From Clostridium sp. UBA6640 (GTDB lineage Bacteria > Bacillota > Clostridia > Clostridiales > Clostridiaceae), in contig NZ_DKLM01000149.1 in assembly GCF_002455975.1 (NCBI RefSeq), positions 1 through 56,014 on the forward strand: 56,014 nt of DNA. Direction: 5' to 3'. The number at the start of each line of letters is the position of its first letter. Position 1 is the stretch's first letter. The notes beneath the pieces were generated by a model. It was given only the letters and a program-made list of their open reading frames with translations. It was not told where the DNA came from and did no database searches. The position numbers and the translations under genes are program-made. Of this stretch, positions 46,832 to 55,197 are shown one piece after another.

Positions 46832-47611
46832 TTACATGCTACTATTTTGAGTTTGTACCCACTTAATAAACTTATTTCTTTGCACCTTCACATATATTGA
46901 AGTCATAAAAGGAAATACCCTAGTAAAACCTCTTGAGATTGCGAAGTATTTAGATGGATAGATAAACCTCTTTTCATTCTTGATTCCTGTTATTACACTA
47001 CGCGCCACCTTTTCTGGTCCTTGGACTGGCCATGGTATTGGTGCTTTATCAGCAGCATTTTTGAAAAAGTTTGTATTTGTAGCTATAGGATAAACTAATG
47101 AAATTATCTCATTATCTCTTACTTCATTCATGAATACCCTCCCAAAGCCATTAATTGCATACTTTGTAGAGCAGTATAATGAATATCCCGGTAGAGGGAT
47201 TTCACTAACAGCTGAGCAGGTTATAACTACTGAATATTTTCTATTTCCATTAAGAACCCTCATTTTCTCTACAGAATATATTGGAGAAAAAACATTTGTA
47301 CTAAATATTTGCTCTATACGCTCCCAATTTGCCTCTTCAATATTTTCGCAAAAGGCAAAACCTGCATTTGCTATAAAAATATCTATTCCTCCCAGTGTCT
47401 TTACTGCAAAATCAAATAGCTTATCTACCTCTTCTTTTTTTGATACATCACATGCAAAAGGAATTATCTTATCTTTTATTTCAGGTATTTTAGAAATATT
47501 TCTTCCAACTGCTATTACCTTTACATCATATAGCTGCAGCTGCTTTAAAATTTCTTTTCCTATTCCTGATGACGCCCCTGTTAATATTATTTTCTTGTTA
47601 TTTAAATCCAT
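46832..47611 (-). CDS. short-chain dehydrogenase/reductase
   Basis: About 259 residues from the ATG at 47611 (AAGGAG upstream; the longer frame to 47632 has no site). The cofactor motif TGASSGIG, the NAG motif (ANAGFAF) and the catalytic YCSTK (YxxxK) are all present, with an upstream Ser in ITCSAVSE. The C-terminal helical tail with FTRVFPFMTSIYVKVQRN resembles acyl-chain-reducing SDRs. It follows the LuxC-like and LuxE-like genes by about 50 nt, so it probably reduces the aldehyde or ketone product of that pair. Confidence 0.85.
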   Translation of the reverse strand: MDLNNKKIILTGASSGIGKEILKQLQLYDVKVIAVGRNISKIPEIKDKIIPFACDVSKKEEVDKLFDFAVKTLGGIDIFIANAGFAFCENIEEANWERIEQIFSTNVFSPIYSVEKMRVLNGNRKYSVVITCSAVSEIPLPGYSLYCSTKYAINGFGRVFMNEVRDNEIISLVYPIATNTNFFKNAADKAPIPWPVQGPEKVARSVITGIKNEKRFIYPSKYFAISRGFTRVFPFMTSIYVKVQRNKFIKWVQTQNSSM

Positions 47612-47663
47612 GACCAATTTTCTCCTTATCACTATTTATATTTTGATTTATAATGAAATAGGT

Positions 47664-49025
47664 TTAGTAATTTAACTGATTACTAACTATAGAAGTCATT
47701 TCTTTTAAATTGTGAATTCCATCATGAGAAGTTCCAGGATAATGTAGTGGCATTTCACCTGGTCTAGTTACTATGCTAACGCCTAACATAGTCATCTTCT
47801 CAATGAATTGCTCATCCGTTCCTTTATACCCCATAGTTTGCAAGTATTGTTTAAGATTTTTTTCAACATATTCATATACTTCTTTGCTATTACTATAGGG
47901 ACAAACAAATATAAATCTATTGAAACACCTGTCTATATCATTCTTATCAGGCATTGTACTATTCAAAATAACAGTGTAATCCGCATTGTACGATGAATAT
48001 ACTTCTATATCTTGCTTTTTATTAATTCCATACTTTAACAAACAATATTGTCTATCTTGCAGTGTCTTAATAGAACTCCAGGGATTTAAATATGCTTTTG
48101 GAAAGCTTAATGAGAGTTTTTTCAAGCTTTCCGCAACACTTCTAGCAAATAAATTAGTATCTATTTTATTGTTTATAAATATCAATCTAGGCGATAAGCA
48201 TGCTTTTTGCTCCCAGCATATAACATCTTTTGCTACAGCTTCAGCAATCATATTAATATCTTCCGCCTCATCTATAACTTCAAAACTGATTTTTGCTCCA
48301 TGCATTATTAAGTGACTATTATACTTAGCACAAAGTTCTGCCATTATTCTACCTGAATATTCACCGCCCCAATGTATTACACAATCTACTTTTTTAACTA
48401 TAGCTTCATATATATCCGAGCACTCACTATTAAAATATACTACTGCCAATCTTTCACTTATGTCCGGATCGATCTCACATAAGCTTTCATAAAACGCATT
48501 GGCAAAATATGGCTCATCACCGGATACCTTTACTAAATTGCAGTTCTTTGATAACAATCCCATTGAGATACTCATAGGAATTACTACAAATGCATTTCCC
48601 GAAATATTATGGAACATAACCCCTCTTGGTTGTCTGTGAACTTCTCCATAACTTGTCTTAATCCACTTATCCAGCACGTCTACATTCCCAAGTTCTTCCG
48701 TGATCGTTCTTTCTAAGTTTTCTCTTAAAAGCATATGCATAGAACTTTCAAGTTCATATGTTATAAGTTCTTCACTTTGGCTTAATATATGAGCTAAGAT
48801 TTCTATATGCTTTTTAGAATATTCCCTATTTAACCATAACTTTGCACACTTATCTAAGATTTCTATAGTCTCTTGCACAGGAATATCATGTACTTTGTTT
48901 TTATTTGCAGTAAGTCTATCTATTTCGCAAAGAATCTGATTCTCGTCTGAAGAAATAAGCTCAAGATTTATATCATTAACATTTTTGGATAATACAGTAT
49001 TTCCACATGTATATTCAATTTTCAT
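47664..49025 (-). CDS. LuxC-like acyl-CoA/acyl-protein reductase
   Basis: The product has 453 residues. It has the aldehyde-dehydrogenase-fold LuxC pattern: GVMFHNISGNAFVVIPMSIS, then LVKVSGDEPYFA, HWGGEYSGRIM and the catalytic Cys in WEQKACLSPRLIF. LuxC reduces an activated fatty acyl group to the aldehyde with NADPH. The last residues include GTDEQFIEKM and RPGEMPLHYPGTSHDG, the usual end of the family. It overlaps the LuxE-like gene by 1 nt. No luxA or luxB is present. Confidence 0.88.
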   Translation of the reverse strand: MKIEYTCGNTVLSKNVNDINLELISSDENQILCEIDRLTANKNKVHDIPVQETIEILDKCAKLWLNREYSKKHIEILAHILSQSEELITYELESSMHMLLRENLERTITEELGNVDVLDKWIKTSYGEVHRQPRGVMFHNISGNAFVVIPMSISMGLLSKNCNLVKVSGDEPYFANAFYESLCEIDPDISERLAVVYFNSECSDIYEAIVKKVDCVIHWGGEYSGRIMAELCAKYNSHLIMHGAKISFEVIDEAEDINMIAEAVAKDVICWEQKACLSPRLIFINNKIDTNLFARSVAESLKKLSLSFPKAYLNPWSSIKTLQDRQYCLLKYGINKKQDIEVYSSYNADYTVILNSTMPDKNDIDRCFNRFIFVCPYSNSKEVYEYVEKNLKQYLQTMGYKGTDEQFIEKMTMLGVSIVTRPGEMPLHYPGTSHDGIHNLKEMTSIVSNQLNY

Positions 49026-50158
49026 TATTTTTCCTCCCTTACGTTAAGTGTAGCTCCGCATCCTTTTGCTTCTGAGCCTTTTACTCTACCGATAAGTCTT
49101 ATTGTCATAAGCTTCTCTTTGCAATCAGGACACTCATCTATTGAAACTATTTCACCAATATCATCTACTAATATCGATGCTCCGGCAAAAGAAAGGGTTC
49201 CATATGCATTTAACATTTGTATAAACCCTCTATCTCCAGGATTATGCAGTGGTTCTAAAGTTTTAATATCCCTTATTATAACCTTACCCCATTTTGGAAC
49301 ATGAAAAAGATAATCTTTATATTCTTTTGAATAATGCCCGATAATAAAGAAAGTGTTTTCTGTAAAGGAATAAGAATCAATGAAGTTTTCTTCTGGTACT
49401 CCAAGAAAATCAGCAACTGTTTCAACAAATTCGTGCTTTCTTATAGCTGTACCATTACTTATAGTTCCTTTTTTTCCATCCCAGCCACCACCTCCAGTTT
49501 GAACTAATACATTTTTCCCAAGGTTGAATGGTGGCATTGTTTCTTTCAGTAGATTTATTGTGTTAAAAAGTGAAAGTGCAGATCCTCTTATAGAAAGATG
49601 TTTATTCAATTTGTCATTACTAATTAAAAACTTTTTAAATGCATCTACATCAACAATTAAATTATCTCCTTCTGGCTTTATAATGAAAACTGTATTTTCT
49701 TTAAAGCCAAACATATCCAAAAGATTCCCCATATATGACTCTGTCCTCTTGCCGTATATTACTTCACTCTTATATTTTTTCATAGTATCAGGATCCGGAA
49801 AAAAGACGCATTCCTGCTCAGTATTAGGTCTTAAAGATTTATTTTGAAGTTCGTTAAATTCCCTTATCTGCATCATGTCGCACATACGTCTTCCTACTAC
49901 ACTTGGATCGCCACTTGTGCTACTTGATACTGTCCACTTATCAATTGTATTTATAGGTACTTTAAGTAAATTAGTAAATATTCCAGCTGACTTTTTAAAT
50001 AGTGTAGTTGTTATAAACGGAACTCTTTCCACGTCTTTTTCAGAGTTTAAATTTATAGTAGGATTAAACCCTTGGCTATCACATAATAATTTGTAGGCCG
50101 GGCATTGAAAATACTGCTCAACTAAGCTGACTTTTAAGTCTTGATAAAATTTCTCCAT
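49025..50158 (-). CDS. LuxE-like acyl-protein synthetase
   Basis: The product has 377 residues. LuxE/PaaK-type adenylate-forming motifs include VSSSTSGDPSVVG near 86-98, LVQTGGGGWDGKKG near 218-231, and CPDCKEKL near 349 from a possible metal-binding knuckle. LuxE activates a fatty acid and transfers it to its own Cys for reduction by LuxC. AAGGAGATATAATT precedes the ATG at 50158. The operon LuxE, LuxC, SDR starts at a promoter with a palindromic operator. Confidence 0.87.
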   Translation of the reverse strand: MEKFYQDLKVSLVEQYFQCPAYKLLCDSQGFNPTINLNSEKDVERVPFITTTLFKKSAGIFTNLLKVPINTIDKWTVSSSTSGDPSVVGRRMCDMMQIREFNELQNKSLRPNTEQECVFFPDPDTMKKYKSEVIYGKRTESYMGNLLDMFGFKENTVFIIKPEGDNLIVDVDAFKKFLISNDKLNKHLSIRGSALSLFNTINLLKETMPPFNLGKNVLVQTGGGGWDGKKGTISNGTAIRKHEFVETVADFLGVPEENFIDSYSFTENTFFIIGHYSKEYKDYLFHVPKWGKVIIRDIKTLEPLHNPGDRGFIQMLNAYGTLSFAGASILVDDIGEIVSIDECPDCKEKLMTIRLIGRVKGSEAKGCGATLNVREEK

Positions 50159-50189
50159 AATTATATCTCCTTGTATAATCTCTCTATTT

Positions 50190-50237
50190 AAACTGACCAG
50201 TCAGTTTAGTTATACTCTTAGTTGGTAATTTTTTCAA
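50190..50237 (-). promoter_or_regulatory. promoter and TetR-type palindromic operator of the LuxE/LuxC/SDR operon
   Basis: On the minus strand TTGAAA (50232-50237) and TATAAC (50209-50214) are 17 bp apart. Immediately after the -10, at 50190-50207, lies the perfect palindrome AAACTGAC-TG-GTCAGTTT (minus-strand reading). A dyad across the start site is typical of TetR-family repressor binding. No TetR gene lies in the window. The rest of 50240-50450 has nothing recognisable. Confidence 0.75.
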
Positions 50238-50451
50238 AATCCATATATCTCCGCAAATAGTTATATAAGTAATTTTATTAATATTTTTTTACTCTTTCCT
50301 TTGTTTTACTTAATTTACCATATATGTCTATATGTTGCAATAAAATTACTTTTAGACTTTACATTGTCTTCCATAGTTCAAGCAGTACTTTAAATAAATA
50401 ATACGTTTTTCAATAACTGGATGATTTTATCAAGGAACATTAGATATTGAA

Positions 50452-50786
50452 AAGTTTAATTCTGAGGTAAAAGAAGAATTAGATTTTTGGGATGACTTGA
50501 TTTTAGATACTGATGAATGGGAAACTAAACTTTCTGAAGTTCACCAAAACAAGTTTATTAGAAAGTATAAAAGGCGTCATTATGTTTTAAATAATCTAAA
50601 ATATCGCGATTATAAGTTGAATGTGAAAGAAGGATTTTCCTTAGAAAACGTGGTTCCAAACTATATAAGCAAATGTAATCTCAAGAACTCAGAAAAAGTA
50701 ATGGATTGGGTTAATAATTGGGGAACTATTGATAATTTCAGCAAATATGATGTAGGTTTTATGATAAGAAATGAGGATACTGTCGT
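50452..50786 (+). pseudogene. internal fragment of the GNAT gene
   Basis: This is a near-identical partial copy of 45688-46022 in the intact GNAT gene, with only scattered substitutions. It lacks the first 65 or so codons and everything after GFMIRNEDT, so the acetyl-CoA-binding part is gone. The copy is in the same orientation as the parent. At the right it runs straight into an IS200-like remnant, so insertion and deletion probably removed the 3' half. Confidence 0.85.
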
Positions 50787-50965
50787 TTACAATTCCACTT
50801 TGTGTGCGATAAACTATTACTATTTATTTTGGATGGCCTCCTTTTGTTTTTTAGATTTGGCTGGCGAAACCATTTCTATTTTAACAAAAGGATGTCTTTT
50901 TTGTCATACTCATCACTAAAGCTTTTCAGAACTCACCCAGGTAGCAGGCGGTTTTCAATATACAA
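50787..50965 (-). mobile_element. 5' remnant of an IS200/IS605-type element
   Basis: On the minus strand a frame reads NSNSLSHTKWNCK, the N-terminus of IS200 TnpA (normally SHTKWNCKYHIVFAPKYRR), preceded by AAAGGAGG. The start codon is now ATA. The frame is cut off after 13-14 codons at the junction with the GNAT fragment. The upstream part to about 50965 contains the CCGCCTGCTACCTGGGTG stretch often seen near IS200 left ends. No TnpB is present. Confidence 0.65.
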
Positions 50966-50966
50966 T

Positions 50967-51008
50967 AAAAACTCTTACCTGTATCTCTAAATACAAGTAA
51001 AAGTTTTT
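50967..51008 (-). terminator. intrinsic terminator
   Basis: Stem from AAAAACTCTTACCTGTA (50967-50983) with TACAAGTAAAAGTTTTT (50992-51008), paired with some G-U on the minus strand. It ends the transcript of the DUF4177 gene. Confidence 0.6.
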
Positions 51009-51089
51009 TTCTTTTCTAAATTAATAATATGTAATTGATTTACCTCTTATATACATCAATTAATATTCCTGTAAAACTGGAATTTATAA

Positions 51090-51293
51090 TTATAATTTTT
51101 CAAACACTAATGTTGCTTGAATTCTATCTCCGCCAAGCATACCTTTACTTCCTGATGCCGCTGTAGTAATTGTATGTAATCTATATCCTTTTGCTGCTTG
51201 ATCATTTATGACCTTTTCTAATTCCGTTAAATTTCCTGACCCTGTTCCAAGCCATTTTTCTTTTAAAACTACTTGTATCACTATATAATTCAT
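51090..51293 (-). CDS. DUF4177 domain protein
   Basis: The product has 67 residues. The pattern YIVIQVVLKEKWLGTG, then LEKVINDQAAKGYRLHTITT and RIQATLVFEK is the DUF4177 family, small beta-alpha-beta proteins of unknown role often near stress genes. AGGAGGAAC precedes the ATG at 51293. It is a single gene with its own terminator. Confidence 0.85.
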   Translation of the reverse strand: MNYIVIQVVLKEKWLGTGSGNLTELEKVINDQAAKGYRLHTITTAASGSKGMLGGDRIQATLVFEKL

Positions 51294-51442
51294 AAAAGTT
51301 CCTCCTTTGAAATTTAAATTTATCCTTATGTTAATTTATGCCTTTATTATACATGCTTTATATATAATTAGTCTATAATTACCTCAAAACTCATTATAAC
51401 TTAATTTAAGCATACTCTATCCAATTTTAGTAAAAATCTAAT

Positions 51443-51922
51443 TTACTTATGATACGGTTCACCCTTCATTATCCTAAATCCTCTATAAACTTGCTCTAAC
51501 AGCATCATTCTAAATAGTTGGTGAGGGAAGGTCATCTTGGAAAAACATAGTTTGTAGTTTGCTCTGTTTAGAACATCTTGTGATAGGCCTAGAGATCCTC
51601 CAATTATGAAAGTTATATCACTTTTACCCATGGTTCCTAGGTCTTGTATGTAATTTGAGAATTCTTCTGAGGTTAGATTTTTACCTTTTAAATCTAGAGC
51701 TATTACGTACATATTATCTTTTATTGATTTTAGGATAGCTTCTCCTTCTTTGTTTTTTATTTGTAGTTCTTCTTTTTGTGAAGCATTGTCTGGTGTTTTT
51801 TCATCTTGTAGTTCTATTATTGAAAGCTTGCAGTATCTTTGAAGCCTTTTTGAGTATTCATCTATTCCATCTTTTAAATATTTTTCTTTTATTTTTCCTA
51901 CGGTTATCAGTGTTATGTTCAT
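51443..51922 (-). CDS. rlmH: 23S rRNA (pseudouridine1915-N3)-methyltransferase RlmH
   Basis: The product has 159 residues, the standard length. The SPOUT-class trefoil knot is intact: YVIALDLKGKNLTSEEF, FIIGGSLGLSQDVL and the terminal LCFSKMTFPHQLFR plus LLEQVYRGFRIMKGEPYHK. RlmH methylates pseudouridine 1915 in helix 69 of 23S rRNA. GGAGAAAAC precedes the ATG at 51922. Its last codons (51443-51463) are the parent sequence of the repeats listed elsewhere, and correspond to the site used by staphylococcal SCC elements. Confidence 0.97.
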   Translation of the reverse strand: MNITLITVGKIKEKYLKDGIDEYSKRLQRYCKLSIIELQDEKTPDNASQKEELQIKNKEGEAILKSIKDNMYVIALDLKGKNLTSEEFSNYIQDLGTMGKSDITFIIGGSLGLSQDVLNRANYKLCFSKMTFPHQLFRMMLLEQVYRGFRIMKGEPYHK

Positions 51923-52168
51923 GAGTTTTCTCCTTATAGTAAAAATATTTCACACAATATTATAGCATAACTTATTTTGTGTTTATTACACCATATTAGT
52001 TTTAACTATTAACCCTATCTTTAAAAATAATTTTAATTATTTTTCATAGATATAAAGAAATGTTGTTCATAGTAGATAAATAAACACTTGCTAAGGTGTA
52101 TTCTTATTAATATATAATCTAAGTTTTCTAATCCTAATTACTCCTATTTATAAATGACAAAAAGCTAA

Positions 52169-52202
52169 AAGAAGCATAACTTAATCTAAAGTTATACTTC
52201 TT
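52169..52202 (-). terminator. intrinsic terminator of the P-type ATPase gene
   Basis: Stem AAGAAGCATAACTT / AAGTTATACTTCTT with one mismatch, followed by TTAGCTTTTTG on the minus strand. The rest of the 51923-52233 gap is AT-rich without a visible gene. Confidence 0.7.
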
Positions 52203-52233
52203 TCTCTAATTTTAAAATAATACTTCCATTATT

Positions 52234-54759
52234 TTATTTAACAATCTTTTTATTTTTAATAAACTTAACTACTTCATACCACATTATAGAAGCTAGTGAT
52301 ATGGCCAATACTATACTAACTTGACTAAAGCTTAAAGCTGCTAAGTTTAATATCCCTGCTAATGGTGTGTATAAAATTACTCCAAGTCCTAAGATAGTTC
52401 CTATCATAACTACCCACATAACCTTATCTTTGTAAAGATTCATAAAAGATTTATATGCATATTCCTTGTTGGAACTATTTACTTGAACTAAAAGTAAATT
52501 AGAAATCATTATTATAGCAAGACCCATTGAACGTGCTACTGCTACCCCATCAGCATGACTATTTAAATATATATAGTAGATTCCAAAAGATGCTACAAAT
52601 AGTACTATTCCTTGGGCAATACTTTTAGCTAACATACTAGAAGTTAGAATATTCTCTTGCGGATTACGAGGCTTACGATCCATAATGTCATCTTCTGCTG
52701 GCTGCCTCTCTAACACTATAGAGCAAGTTGGATCTATAATAATTTCTAAAAGTACTACATGAACTGGTAATAACAATAAAGCTGATGAGCCAATACCTAA
52801 GAAAGGTGCCAAAAGTGATGCAAATGCTATTGGAATATGAATAGTAAATACATACCCTATTGCTTTTCTTATATTATCATATATTCTTCTGCCATCTTTC
52901 ACTGTATCAACTATAGTTGAAAAGTTATCATCTAAAAGTATTAAATCAGCTGCTTCCCTGGATACTTCTGATCCTCTTTTACCCATTGCTATTCCAATAT
53001 CAGCATATTTAAGCGCCGGAGCATCGTTAACTCCATCTCCTGTCATGGCAACAACTTCTCCATTTTCTTTAAATGCCTTAACTATTCTCATCTTATGCTC
53101 TGGTACTACTCTTGAGAATATGCTAACATCCTTAATTCTTTCTTTAAGTTCTTCATCACTCATATCATTAAGCATATCTCCAGTAATAATTTCATCACTA
53201 TGAGGAATGCCAACTTGTTTTGCAATGGCACTTGCAGTTATACCATTGTCCCCAGTAATCATTACAACCCTAATACCAGCTTTTATACAGCTTGATATAT
53301 CATTTTTTACTGATTCTCTTGGCGGATCTTGAAGTCCTATAAGTCCTAAAAAATCTAGATTACAATCTTCTAATTCATTTGGTATATTATCCTCACTATC
53401 CACTACCATCTTTCCTACTGCTATAACTCTTAACCCATTTGAAGACATTTCAAAAATCCTATTTTCAATTTTCTTCCTATCATTATCATTTAAATTACAA
53501 AGTGTCATAATTTTTTCAGGAGAACCTTTTGAAGTAACCAAAATTCCCTCTTCTCTCTCCCATACATGACCCATCATTTTTCTTTCATTTGTAAAAGAAT
53601 ACTCTGTTAAAAGTTTTCCATTGAAGATTTCCTCTTTATTAATATTATTATCTTCACAGTATTTAATCATGGCTTGCTCCATAGGATCATAAGCATCTGT
53701 TTCACAAGCCATTCCCATAACTCTACTTAAATCATCTATATCATTATTAATTGACCATGCATCAGTAACAGTCATCTTATTCATCGTAATAGTACCTGTC
53801 TTATCTACACATAGTACTGATATTGCACCAAGTGTTTCTACAGAAGGTAACTTTCTTACTAAAGATTTTTTCTTAGCCAATCTCCATGCTCCCATTGACA
53901 AGAATACTGTTAAAATAACAGGAAACTCCTCAGGTATCATAGCCATTGCTAGAGTAATCCCTGATAATATGCTTTCTACTATTCTATCTTTAAATGCAAA
54001 CCCTGATAAATTCATATAAGTTATTAAGCAAACTAGTATAAATAAGCCTCCAGCAATATATGCACAAACCTTAACTAACTTTTCAGTTTGTTTTTGCATT
54101 GGAGTAGGATTTTCCGGTGCTTCTGCAATATTCATTCCAATCTTCCCATACTCAGTTTCAACACCAATTTTCTCTACTTTAATAATGCCAATCCCTTGAG
54201 TAACTAAAGTTCCTGCATAACAATAATCCTTCTTCCAATAATCTTTATTTTCAGAGTCATCAACGGACTTCCAAACACCTTCTGCCTCGCCTGTTAAAGA
54301 TGACTCATCTACACAAAGATCGTTAGCACTTATAACTTTCCCATCAGCTGGAATCTTAACTCCTTCAGTGATAATCATCAAATCACCTGGAACTAAGTCC
54401 TCGCTATTAATAGTACTTTCTATTCCATCTCTAATTACAGTAATATGAGGTGCTGATAAATTTTTAAGTGCCTTTAAAGTCTTATCTGTTTTCCACTCTT
54501 GAATTACATCAATGCTAATAATTCCAACTACAAATACCAACATTATTGTTCCATCACGTGGTTCTCCTAGAATAAAATAAATTGTTGCTGCTATAAGCAA
54601 AAGTAAAAACATGGGTTCCTTCAGTACTTCTAAAATCTTTGCAAAAAAGCTCTCCGTTTTTTTAGGAATCAGTTGATTTTTCCCGTATCTTTCTTGTGCC
54701 TTTTTTGCTTCTTCATTTGTCAATCCTACAAATTCCTTTAATTTTTTTGATTCTGTCAT
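52234..54759 (-). CDS. cation-translocating P-type ATPase (type II, Ca2+-like)
   Basis: About 841 residues from the ATG at 54759, chosen for GGAGGTAAC upstream. The order is an N-terminal cation ATPase domain (LTNEEAKKAQERYGKNQL), two helices, actuator loop DESSLTGEAEGVW, two helices with AMAMIPEEFPVIL in the fourth, the phosphorylated Asp in CVDKTGTITMNKM, hinge MTGDGVNDAPALKYADIGIA, and six C-terminal helices. The fourth-helix PEEFP differs from PEGLP of classical Ca2+ pumps, so Ca2+ or Mn2+ transport is likely but not fixed. A structured leader with terminator and antiterminator possibilities lies upstream. Confidence 0.9.
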   Translation of the reverse strand: MTESKKLKEFVGLTNEEAKKAQERYGKNQLIPKKTESFFAKILEVLKEPMFLLLLIAATIYFILGEPRDGTIMLVFVVGIISIDVIQEWKTDKTLKALKNLSAPHITVIRDGIESTINSEDLVPGDLMIITEGVKIPADGKVISANDLCVDESSLTGEAEGVWKSVDDSENKDYWKKDYCYAGTLVTQGIGIIKVEKIGVETEYGKIGMNIAEAPENPTPMQKQTEKLVKVCAYIAGGLFILVCLITYMNLSGFAFKDRIVESILSGITLAMAMIPEEFPVILTVFLSMGAWRLAKKKSLVRKLPSVETLGAISVLCVDKTGTITMNKMTVTDAWSINNDIDDLSRVMGMACETDAYDPMEQAMIKYCEDNNINKEEIFNGKLLTEYSFTNERKMMGHVWEREEGILVTSKGSPEKIMTLCNLNDNDRKKIENRIFEMSSNGLRVIAVGKMVVDSEDNIPNELEDCNLDFLGLIGLQDPPRESVKNDISSCIKAGIRVVMITGDNGITASAIAKQVGIPHSDEIITGDMLNDMSDEELKERIKDVSIFSRVVPEHKMRIVKAFKENGEVVAMTGDGVNDAPALKYADIGIAMGKRGSEVSREAADLILLDDNFSTIVDTVKDGRRIYDNIRKAIGYVFTIHIPIAFASLLAPFLGIGSSALLLLPVHVVLLEIIIDPTCSIVLERQPAEDDIMDRKPRNPQENILTSSMLAKSIAQGIVLFVASFGIYYIYLNSHADGVAVARSMGLAIIMISNLLLVQVNSSNKEYAYKSFMNLYKDKVMWVVMIGTILGLGVILYTPLAGILNLAALSFSQVSIVLAISLASIMWYEVVKFIKNKKIVK

Positions 54760-54872
54760 AAAAGTTACCTCCATTTTTGTTCTTAGATTTTCTAAGAATT
54801 TCTGTTTGATAGCTCTATGGCAATGCATCAAAGATCTTATTTTCAGTTATTGTTCTTAAGATAAATAAAAAA

Positions 54873-55010
54873 ATACCTGTAGAACAATATACTGTCCCAC
54901 AGGTATATAATATCCTGTTGCCAAAATTATGGCCCAGCTCCATGAATAAAATAATTCATCGGCTTGATCAGTTTGTACTGTAGATTTATATGCAGTGCAA
55001 ATAGATTATA
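54873..55010 (-). promoter_or_regulatory. structured leader with competing terminator, upstream of the P-type ATPase
   Basis: On the minus strand a hairpin ATACCTGT / ACAGGTAT (54873-54906) is followed by seven U, forming an intrinsic terminator about 110 nt before the start codon. The ACCTGT that forms its 5' arm can instead pair with ACAGG at 54914-54918. Further upstream are the small hairpins GCCATAATTTTGGC, ATGAAT/ATTCAT and ACTG/CAGT (to about 55000). Competing stems suggest a metal-sensing or other riboswitch-like attenuator. I do not recognise the class, and it does not match the yybP-ykoY or M-box consensus I know. Confidence 0.5.
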
Positions 55011-55113
55011 TATTATAATACTCTTTTCGCATCTAATATTCCACTACTTAACAAAGATTTTACAAGCTCATCTATATATTTTTATTAGAAATCATCTGAT
55101 TAGATAATTTTAT

Positions 55114-55167
55114 AATCAAAATTAATCCCTAGGTTTTTGGTAAAAACGCTAGGGACTAATTTTGATT
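55114..55167. terminator. long bidirectional terminator
   Basis: Arms AATCAAAATTAATCCCTAG (55114-55132) and its complement (55149-55167) match at 18 of 19 positions with a 16-nt loop. It lies 30 nt past the stop of the gene ending at 55198. Confidence 0.75.
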
Positions 55168-55197
55168 TTTTATTTTTATTATATATTAAAAACTTAA

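Noticed and set aside
46832..50158. A bioluminescence operon
   Set aside because: Only LuxC-like and LuxE-like genes and an SDR occur; luciferase genes (luxA, luxB) are absent.
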